The notes under the pieces are model-generated. The model had not been told where the DNA came from. It worked only from the letters and a program-made list of their open reading frames with translations, and ran no database searches. Shown piece after piece: positions 1-5,266 of a stretch of DNA of 6,777 bases. Both the position numbers and the translations under genes were made by a program. The stretch comes from an uncultured Lachnospiraceae bacterium (GTDB taxonomy: Bacteria > Bacillota > Clostridia > Lachnospirales > Lachnospiraceae). How positions within the stretch are numbered: the stretch's first letter is position 1; each line of letters begins with the position of its first letter. The stretch covers positions 1 to 6,777 of the forward strand of contig CACZRA010000083.1 in the NCBI GenBank assembly GCA_902783395.1, given 5' to 3'.

Positions 1-138
1 CAAAAAGATTTCTGACCGGTTTCTTTTTTTTTTTTTATATCCTCATAAAAAACGGATTCAGGAGCCGGATATCCTTATTCACTATACATGGTTTTTGTTA
101 ACTATACAAATCATTCAGGCTCGGACTTACGATCTTTC
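1..138. other. Left-edge intergenic stretch with T13 tract and short direct repeat
   Basis: No gene is visible here. A run of 13 T (24-36) follows GACCGGTTTC. It could be the U-tract of a plus-strand terminator for a gene beyond the left edge, but only a weak A/T stem (AAAAAGA 2-8 with TCTTTTT 22-28) can be drawn, so I do not call a terminator. On the minus strand, downstream of the transporter remnant, CGG(67-65)/CCG(55-53) followed by T6 gives only a 3-bp stem, which is not convincing. ACTATACA occurs twice in direct orientation (81-88 and 101-108), exactly 20 bp apart. Confidence 0.4.
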
Positions 139-615
139 TTATTCTGCCGCTTCAAAAATGCCTTTATCCAAAAGCTTTTCATTTTTGGCTACCATAAAGG
201 ACGTGACCACATCTCCCAGGCAGTTGACTGTCGTAACGAACATATCGAGGATAGGATTGATACCTATCATAAGACTTACTCCTGCTACAGGCACACCGAA
301 CTAAGTATTGACGGAAAACCCTTCGTCCGCATACCCTGTTTCAAAAGCATCGTTGATCAGCTTGTCACTTACCAGCTCAAACTTTTCGCCATGAGCCGAC
401 AGATCGATATAAATATTCCCAAAGGATTTTCTTAGTGACACTTTTATTGATGCATTCTCATCGGTATGTTCAGAAAGCTTTATCAGTGCTTCTTCGGTGA
501 TAAGGACCGCTCTTGTCTTTTCCGTTCCCACGACTTTTTTTGCATCCATAAAATCCCGTGCAAAGGACAGGGCAGCAGTAGTTTCTCCCGGTTTGACAGA
601 TATACTTTTACTCAT
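139..615 (-). pseudogene. Decayed dicarboxylate/amino-acid:cation symporter with N-terminal ATPase-like domain
   Basis: The ATG at 615-613 has an AGAGAGGG ribosome binding site just upstream. It opens 104 codons ending at TAG (303-301), and the same frame then continues for 53 codons to TAA (141-139). The first part (MSKSISVKPG...) contains ITEEALIKLSEH, which resembles the N-box of HATPase/anti-sigma-factor-like domains. The second part begins FGVPVAGVSLMIGINPILDM and contains TTVNCLGD. It is recognisable as the C-terminal end of the DAACS (glutamate/dicarboxylate:Na+) family: the D, N and D of the final transport-domain helix that bind substrate and sodium are kept. The usual Arg of acidic-substrate transporters (DMxRT) is Val here. 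Roughly the first 350 residues of the symporter (hairpin 1 and the scaffold helices) are absent. From memory, some Clostridia encode this N-terminal domain fused to a full symporter, so the simplest history is an internal deletion of a fusion gene. A functional transporter is impossible. A 104-residue orphan protein could still be made, since promoter and RBS look intact. Confidence 0.8.
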
Positions 616-675
616 TTAACCCTCTCTTTCCGCCTGTGGTGATTATAATACTTTCAGAAACTGCGGTTAGACCGA

Positions 676-704
676 AGTATAGTCCGACGGCTATTTACTG
701 TCAA
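676..704 (-). promoter_or_regulatory. Sigma-A-type promoter for the minus-strand symporter remnant
   Basis: Read on the minus strand, a perfect -35 TTGACA (704-699), a 17-bp spacer and a -10 TATACT (681-676, 5 of 6 consensus bases) are present. The predicted start is near 669, giving a leader of about 55 nt before the ATG at 615. This is the best promoter match in the window and shows the remnant has not lost its expression signals. A second TATAAT on this strand (647-642) lacks a reasonable -35. Confidence 0.65.
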
Positions 705-725
705 TTTAGAGGTCGAAGATAATAT

Positions 726-754
726 TTGACAAAATCCGGGATCAGGAATAACAT
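726..754 (+). promoter_or_regulatory. Candidate promoter for the adhesin-sortase genes
   Basis: A perfect -35 TTGACA (726-731) is followed after 17 bp by TAACAT (749-754), which matches 4 of 6 bases of TATAAT. The predicted start is near 761, giving a leader of about 150 nt before the surface-protein ATG. A lone TATAAT at 784-789 is a possible alternative -10 but has no good -35. The -10 is weak, so an activator or regulated expression is possible but not shown. Confidence 0.5.
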
Positions 755-760
755 ATATGC

Positions 761-914
761 GGTTTTCAGCTTTGGCTGATCCTTATAATTCACATTTCAT
801 TCTATTCCAAAAGGAAGGTCTTAGCCGTAAATGTACGATACCGTACTGATACAGCGGCCGGTCCAAAAAAGACAACAGTAAACAAAACGACAATTTAATA
901 AAGAGGTGATTATC
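761..914 (+). other. Long 5' leader of the surface-protein gene
   Basis: If transcription starts near 761, the mRNA begins with a small perfect hairpin: TCAGC (766-770), loop TTTG, GCTGA (775-779). An SD-like AAGGAAGG (811-818) precedes a 16-codon reading frame from ATG 831 to TAA 881 (MYDTVLIQRPVQKRQQ), with a somewhat long 12-nt spacing. No known riboswitch class is recognised, and no terminator-like hairpin with a U-tract is seen. The region looks non-coding apart from that possible small frame. Confidence 0.3.
902..908 (+). promoter_or_regulatory. Ribosome binding site fixing the surface-protein start
   Basis: AGAGGTG sits 6 nt before the ATG at 915. The frame can be extended to a GTG at 906, but that codon lies inside this Shine-Dalgarno sequence, so the ATG at 915 is the preferred start. 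The signal peptide also begins naturally there (MAKNK, then a hydrophobic stretch). Confidence 0.8.
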
Positions 915-3488
915 ATGGCAAAAAACAAAAGCTGTTTCTTTGTGCTTATTTTTGTATCTGTTATTCTGTCCTGTTCATATCTTTGCGGATATTTTAATTG
1001 CGTTTATGCAGATGATAACCCGAAGACATTGGAAAAAAGAGACCTTGATTTTCTGGAAAAGATCACTTTTTACAATAACGACAAAGAAAATCTCATAGGA
1101 ACTGATCCGGAAGGAGAGGAAATAAATCCCGGAGATGCATACGAATTTATGAAGGGACATCGTCTTGTCAGTACCGAAAAAGGCGAAGTCAAGGCAGGTT
1201 ATGCGCATGTCGGACAATTTAACGGAAGGGATATCTCAGTAAGGATTACCTTCCATGATTTTGTAAGGAAACCCGAAGAATCCTTCGGGGAACGGGACGG
1301 GAGAAGCATATGTATACCGAAAAGCTTCCGGGATTCTTTTCACTATGACGGGGACAGTCTTATCCAAAACGTGGTCTTTTATTATTCCGATGATAAATCT
1401 GAAACGCCGATCGATATGACGGATGCATTTATCGTTATAAACGGTCTTAACGTGGATGAATATGCCGGTATAGCTCCCGATCACCGCGTTTATCTTGCGG
1501 AGCATTCGCAGCTTGAGGAAAAAACGGAAAAGGGCTTTATCTGCTTTGGTAACGGACCGCAGGCTGATAGCGATACTGATATTGATGAGGAAGAAAACAG
1601 GAAATTCAGTCTCGGAGAAACGCCATATGATGATAAGATAGATAATCCTCTGTATTATATATGTTCGGCAATGTTTACCCTTAAAGGCACGGAAAACGAG
1701 ATATATATAGAGGATACCAGAAAGAAGGGCGGATATGGCTTTGCCTGGTGTCTGGATCTTGCGACATTCGATATCAGATATAATATCAAAACCACTGTGT
1801 CCAACGGAAATATCACGGATTGTATATCGGATATCATATACAATTCCGACCGGACTATCACATACACTCCGAGTGAAAACTATGTGCTGGACAGCATAAA
1901 TGTGGACGGGACGCCGATCGATATAACGACAGCTCCTTCAGAATACACATTTAAGAATATTACCCGTGATCATGAGATCTCCGTCGTATACAAGCTGCCG
2001 TATAAAAAGATTCTGACTGAAGTCGTAAACGGTAATATTACAAAAAGCGATGAAAATGTCCTCTTCGGAACTGATAAGGACATATCATACACTCCTGATG
2101 ACGGCTTTATCCTTGACAGTATTCTAGTGGACGGTAAGCCGGCACCAACAGATAAAAACAGAGATCATTACCTGTTTGAAAATGTAAAAGAAGATCACCA
2201 AATAAAGGTGATATATACAAAACCCGACACACCGGTAAAAAAAGTCCTTGATAAAAACAGGGAATTCTTAAACGGAAAAAGTGCATCTGCGGGAGATATC
2301 CTTACTTATGAGATCTCCTATAAGAACAATTTCGGGAGAAAGGCGGATATTCAGATCTCCGACACAATACCGGCATTTACGGAATTTGTTTCAGCATCCG
2401 GAAACGGAAGATTGGAGAAGGACAAGGTTGTATGGAGTATTCAGGCTGAACCGATGGAAGAGGGTACCGTGAGCATGAATGTAAGGGTAAAGCCGCAAGC
2501 CAGAGGTAATAATATATCAAATTACGCTATCGAAACCATAGACGGGATAAATCTCATGTCCAATACCGTCAATAATCCGGTTCAGGGAGATCCGGTAAAA
2601 AAGGTAAAGGATATAAACGGAAGAGAAATAAACGAAAGTTTTGTTGAAAAGGATCAGGAGATAGTTTATTCCATAACCGTAAAAAACGCGGCCTCTGAAG
2701 ATAAGGATCTCAGGATAAAAGATGATATTCCGGAGGGAATGGCGTTTATAAACGCAGATAACGGGGGAACATTGGAAAAAAACACTGTATCATGGAACAC
2801 CGTTATAAAAGGCGGAGAGGAAAAGCAGGTCAGCTTCAGGGTCAGAGTGTCTGAAGAGGGAAAGACCTTTATAAACCGGGCAGAAGTTTTACTTGACGGT
2901 ATAGAAATGCTTACAAATAAAACAGAAAACTGGTCCTTACTGTCTCCCAAAAAAGAGGTGAAACAAAAAGGCGTGTCAGTAGACGGCAGGGATATCACAA
3001 GCGGTGATACGATAACCTACTATATTACGGTTAAGAACACTCTGCCCGGGTCAGCTGATATAAGAGTAGAGGATAAGATACCGGATCATCTGGAGACAGT
3101 TAATATGGATAACGGAGCAAAAACCGAAAAGGGCGTTATTATCTGGGATCTGAAAGAGCTGGCATCAGGTGAGACAAAGACTGTCAGCTTTTCGGCTAAG
3201 GTAAAAGGAGATGCCGATCCTCATAAGGTCAGAAATAAAGCTTATATCCTGATCGGAGATAAAAAGCTGCCGTCTAACGAAGTCAGTATCAATATTCCGG
3301 CTGTAAGGAAAATCGAGGTTATGGGAAAAATACTGAAACCGTTTGAAAAACAGGAGCAGCTTTATGACAGCGGGGTATTGGGGGAACGAAAGCTTCCTAC
3401 AGGAGACGATTCAGATATACTTGCCCTTGTGCTGGTTGCATTGTGTGCATTTGCAGGAATAATAACAGTGAGGATAAAAAATGTATAA
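915..3488 (+). CDS. Sortase-anchored multi-domain surface protein (adhesin-like)
   Basis: This is a predicted 857-residue exported, wall-attached protein. A signal peptide covers about residues 1-32 (MAKNK, hydrophobic core, ending VYA|DD). Residues about 35-290 form a region I do not recognise; it may be a beta-rich binding head. Two InlB-type B-repeats follow (about 293-359 and 368-434; shared VxNGNIT, YTP, LDSIxVDG, and a closing HxIxVxY). Three DUF11/isopeptide D2-like domains come next (about 438-555, 559-673, 678-795). The C-terminus is a sorting signal: KLPTGDD (826-832), a hydrophobic helix (834-852), then a short basic tail RIKNV. The motif is LPTG, one residue short of LPxTG. The stop overlaps the sortase gene by 8 bp, so that enzyme is the likely anchoring partner. 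Family knowledge suggests such stalk-plus-head proteins act in adhesion or as fimbrial components; the ligand cannot be inferred. The protein is acidic and rich in Asp, Glu and Lys, typical of extracellular stalks. No truncation or frameshift is seen. Confidence 0.85.
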   Translation: MAKNKSCFFVLIFVSVILSCSYLCGYFNCVYADDNPKTLEKRDLDFLEKITFYNNDKENLIGTDPEGEEINPGDAYEFMKGHRLVSTEKGEVKAGYAHVGQFNGRDISVRITFHDFVRKPEESFGERDGRSICIPKSFRDSFHYDGDSLIQNVVFYYSDDKSETPIDMTDAFIVINGLNVDEYAGIAPDHRVYLAEHSQLEEKTEKGFICFGNGPQADSDTDIDEEENRKFSLGETPYDDKIDNPLYYICSAMFTLKGTENEIYIEDTRKKGGYGFAWCLDLATFDIRYNIKTTVSNGNITDCISDIIYNSDRTITYTPSENYVLDSINVDGTPIDITTAPSEYTFKNITRDHEISVVYKLPYKKILTEVVNGNITKSDENVLFGTDKDISYTPDDGFILDSILVDGKPAPTDKNRDHYLFENVKEDHQIKVIYTKPDTPVKKVLDKNREFLNGKSASAGDILTYEISYKNNFGRKADIQISDTIPAFTEFVSASGNGRLEKDKVVWSIQAEPMEEGTVSMNVRVKPQARGNNISNYAIETIDGINLMSNTVNNPVQGDPVKKVKDINGREINESFVEKDQEIVYSITVKNAASEDKDLRIKDDIPEGMAFINADNGGTLEKNTVSWNTVIKGGEEKQVSFRVRVSEEGKTFINRAEVLLDGIEMLTNKTENWSLLSPKKEVKQKGVSVDGRDITSGDTITYYITVKNTLPGSADIRVEDKIPDHLETVNMDNGAKTEKGVIIWDLKELASGETKTVSFSAKVKGDADPHKVRNKAYILIGDKKLPSNEVSINIPAVRKIEVMGKILKPFEKQEQLYDSGVLGERKLPTGDDSDILALVLVALCAFAGIITVRIKNV
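1791..2216 (+). repeat. Two tandem InlB-type B-repeats within the surface protein
   Basis: Residues about 293-359 and 368-434 align over roughly 67 positions with a 75-residue period. Shared elements are VxNGNIT, a D..I.YTP step, (V/I)LDSI.VDG, Y.F.N(I/V)..DH.I.V.Y. This is the pattern of the bacterial B-repeat fold found in internalin-like and many Firmicutes surface proteins, where it acts as a spacer. Similarity is at protein level; the DNA copies have diverged, so the duplication is not recent. Confidence 0.75.
2226..3299 (+). repeat. Three tandem DUF11/D2-like stalk domains within the surface protein
   Basis: The three domains repeat at 117-120 residues. Each starts with a KK pair (K442/443, K562/563, K679/680), then G-D/E/K-D..(I/L).Y.I..KN, then an Asp before IP (D483, D603, D720: SDTIP, KDDIP, EDKIP), then W and V-S-rich strands, and ends with an Asn (N536 in SNYA, N654 in INRA, N774 in RNKA). 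In related domains a Lys and an Asn form an intramolecular isopeptide bond helped by an acidic residue, and these positions fit. Bond formation itself is inferred. Confidence 0.7.
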
Positions 3489-4161
3489 GAAAAAAACCGA
3501 CAATATCCTGACAGGTCTGTTTACTGTAATAATAGGTATCTGTTTTCTTATGATCATAAAGGATATCGTCAGTTACAGGCTGGCAGAAACAGAATACAGA
3601 GAAATAAAAAAGGATTATACATATCCTGATCAGGAGACGGCTGAGGATGATCAGGCCGAAGAAAAGGAACAGTCCTCTCTTTCATCGGATCAGACATATT
3701 TCAACAGGCTTTATGATATAAACAGCGATCTTGTAGCAGTGCTGTCTATTCCCTCAATAGATCTTGTTTATCCGGTAGTTCAGGGTAATGATAACGAAGA
3801 ATACTTAAGACGTACCTTTGAAGGAAAGCAGAATCCTGCCGGATGTCTTTTTATGGATTATGAAAATGACAGCGGATTTGCCGATGATAATACGTATATT
3901 TACGGACATAATATGAAGGACGGAAGCATGTTCGGGGGTCTGAAAAAAATGACAGGGAAGGATTTTGACGGAACGGACGTTAAAGCATATATCACGACAA
4001 AAGACGGGACCAGCACTTTCAGGTTTGATAAAGCGGAAGTGGTTGATATCCTTAATTACCATGCGCCTGAGGATAAAAAGGGGGCATTGACTCTTTATAC
4101 CTGCTGGGCAAATGACAAGAGCAGGAGGCTTTTAGTGACTTTTATCAGAGAAGCTTCGTAA
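3481..4161 (+). CDS. srtB: Class B sortase (transpeptidase), compact variant
   Basis: This 226-residue membrane-anchored cysteine transpeptidase would cleave a sorting signal in an exported protein and join it to the cell wall. An N-terminal membrane helix covers about residues 9-30, followed by an acidic linker (40-70) and the sortase fold from about 72. Class B hallmarks are visible: LSIPSIDLVYPVVQG (88-102), FMDY (124-127) and YGHNMKDGSMFGGLKK (141-156). The catalytic set is His143, Cys208 in TLYTC (204-208), and Arg216 in RRLLV. Only about 65 residues separate His and Cys. In canonical SrtB I recall a longer stretch that includes a helix in the beta6/beta7 loop; here the chain runs almost directly from VVDILNYH to GALTLYTC. 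The gene overlaps the end of the surface-protein gene by 8 bp, and its RBS GTGAGGA (3468-3474) lies 6 nt before the ATG, inside that gene. Translational coupling and a dedicated substrate are therefore likely. The enzyme looks intact. Pilus polymerisation rather than wall anchoring cannot be excluded, but only one candidate substrate is visible. Confidence 0.9.
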   Translation: MYKKKTDNILTGLFTVIIGICFLMIIKDIVSYRLAETEYREIKKDYTYPDQETAEDDQAEEKEQSSLSSDQTYFNRLYDINSDLVAVLSIPSIDLVYPVVQGNDNEEYLRRTFEGKQNPAGCLFMDYENDSGFADDNTYIYGHNMKDGSMFGGLKKMTGKDFDGTDVKAYITTKDGTSTFRFDKAEVVDILNYHAPEDKKGALTLYTCWANDKSRRLLVTFIREAS

Positions 4162-4173
4162 CAGATCATAGAT

Positions 4174-4203
4174 TTTACTGGCAGCCTGTCCGCATGGTAA
4201 AAT
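4174..4203 (+). promoter_or_regulatory. Candidate extended -10 promoter for the acyltransferase gene
   Basis: TTTACT (4174-4179, 4 of 6), an 18-bp spacer and TAAAAT (4198-4203), preceded by TG at 4195-4196 with one base between, form an extended -10 element. The predicted start falls at about 4210-4211, on the ATG of the acyltransferase gene. No Shine-Dalgarno is seen between the sortase stop and that ATG. Confidence 0.4.
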
Positions 4204-4210
4204 CATTTCC

Positions 4211-5239
4211 ATGAAAAAGCGGGTAGGATATTATGATATAGCAAAAGGCATAGGCATAATACTGGTTGTGATAGCACACATAGAATATATGCCCCTTGAG
4301 TTAAGACAGTATATTGTTACTTTCCATATGCCGGCCTTTTTTATCATCAGCGGCATGCTGATGAATCTCACAAAGGAGAGGGATCGGGAAGTCAGACCTC
4401 TGTTAAGACATAAATTTATGAGGATTTTGCTTCCATATCTGGTATTTTCCCTGGTAATACCGGTCACATATTATCTGAGATTTCTCATTACAAAAGAAGG
4501 TTATTCAGGAGAGCATTTCATTCAGGATATACTTGTCGGACTTTCCATGACCGGGGTATCGGTTCTTTGGTTCCTGCCGACTCTGTTTTTTTCGGAACTT
4601 ATAGTTCTGCTGATAATTAAAAATCTTAAGAGGCCGGTTGTTCTGATCCTTAGTATTATTATGATGGTAGGATTGTGGTTCCTGCCCTTTGTCCTTCCTT
4701 TCACGGCTTTGTTTTTATGGCGGACGGTTTATTGTACATTATTGGTACTCATCGGTTTTGCTCTTTTCCCGATCATAAGCAGAGCTTCAGAAAAACCGTT
4801 TTATGTTCTGCCTGTTTCTGCAGTGCTGTTTATTATCCTTTATTTCACGGGACTTGCAAACGGCATAGTCGATCTGCATTATGTCATTTTGGGAAACAGA
4901 ATACTGTATTTCCTGAATGCAACGATGGGGTCCGTGGCCCTTGTCCTGCTGTCGGTTTTCATTGATGCAAAGATCGGGTGGATGGGTAATGCCCTGCAGT
5001 TTTTCGGAAGACACAGCCTGTTTATCATGATAACCCATATTGATTTTATGATATTGTATCTGGGTGAAAAACTGGCCTTTGCCTTATCCGATGCATCTCC
5101 CAGAGGAAAGGAGATAGTATTCAACATAGCGGCCACGATCTTTACACTTGGAATAGAAGTTATCCTGATTATTATTTGGGAGAAAATAAAGAAGTGTGGT
5201 ATACTTTTTATCGGTGACAAAAGAAAAAGCAAAGAGTAA
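4211..5239 (+). CDS. Acyltransferase family 3 membrane protein
   Basis: This 342-residue integral membrane protein has about ten hydrophobic segments. It belongs to the acyltransferase-3 family (NolL/OatA-like O-acyltransferases), which move an acyl group, usually acetyl, across the membrane onto an envelope glycan. Supporting motifs are YYDIAKGIGIILVVIAH (7-23) with the family's early His23, FHMPAFFIISG (38-48), an Arg-Ile-Leu-x-Pro-Tyr step (R71-Y76), VLWFLPTLFF (118-127) and GRHSLFIMITH (266-276). There is no C-terminal SGNH domain, so it resembles the single-domain NolL type rather than full OatA. The C-terminus is basic (KIKKCG, DKRKSKE). The start at 4211 gives the usual family N-terminus, yet no ribosome binding site precedes it. 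It lies 49 bp after the sortase gene in the same direction. The acceptor (peptidoglycan, teichoic acid or exopolysaccharide) cannot be told from sequence, and a link to the adhesin is only positional. Confidence 0.85.
   Translation: MKKRVGYYDIAKGIGIILVVIAHIEYMPLELRQYIVTFHMPAFFIISGMLMNLTKERDREVRPLLRHKFMRILLPYLVFSLVIPVTYYLRFLITKEGYSGEHFIQDILVGLSMTGVSVLWFLPTLFFSELIVLLIIKNLKRPVVLILSIIMMVGLWFLPFVLPFTALFLWRTVYCTLLVLIGFALFPIISRASEKPFYVLPVSAVLFIILYFTGLANGIVDLHYVILGNRILYFLNATMGSVALVLLSVFIDAKIGWMGNALQFFGRHSLFIMITHIDFMILYLGEKLAFALSDASPRGKEIVFNIAATIFTLGIEVILIIIWEKIKKCGILFIGDKRKSKE
5176..5205 (+). promoter_or_regulatory. Candidate promoter for the SPFH gene, inside the acyltransferase gene
   Basis: TTGGGA (5176-5181, 4 of 6), an 18-bp spacer and TATACT (5200-5205), with TG at 5197-5198 as an extended -10, lie in the last codons of the acyltransferase. 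The predicted start is near 5212, about 55 nt before the SPFH ATG. The strong RBS (AAAGGAAG, 5252-5259) is well placed on this transcript. The SPFH gene could therefore be expressed independently of the upstream genes. Confidence 0.45.
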
Positions 5240-5266
5240 ACATTTACTCGGAAAGGAAGCAAAGAT

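Noticed and set aside
47..67. Minus-strand CGG...CCG followed by T6 as a terminator of the symporter remnant
   Set aside because: The stem is only 3 bp with a 9-nt loop, too weak to support.
88..435. 115-codon plus-strand reading frame starting MVFVNYTNHSG
   Set aside because: It runs opposite to the symporter remnant over most of its length, has no ribosome binding site, and its protein looks like antisense sequence.
833..846. GTAC-gatacc-GTAC inverted repeat as an operator
   Set aside because: GTAC is its own reverse complement, so any two copies look like an inverted repeat; no wider symmetry surrounds them.
906..914. GTG at 906 as start of the surface protein
   Set aside because: It lies within the AGAGGTG ribosome binding site of the ATG at 915, and would add only three residues before a normal signal peptide.
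4194..4214. Six-codon frame MVKSFP ending in TGA overlapping the acyltransferase ATG (ATGA)
   Set aside because: It looks like a coupling peptide but has no ribosome binding site, and its codons coincide with the likely -10 element, so it would not be on a transcript starting at 4211.
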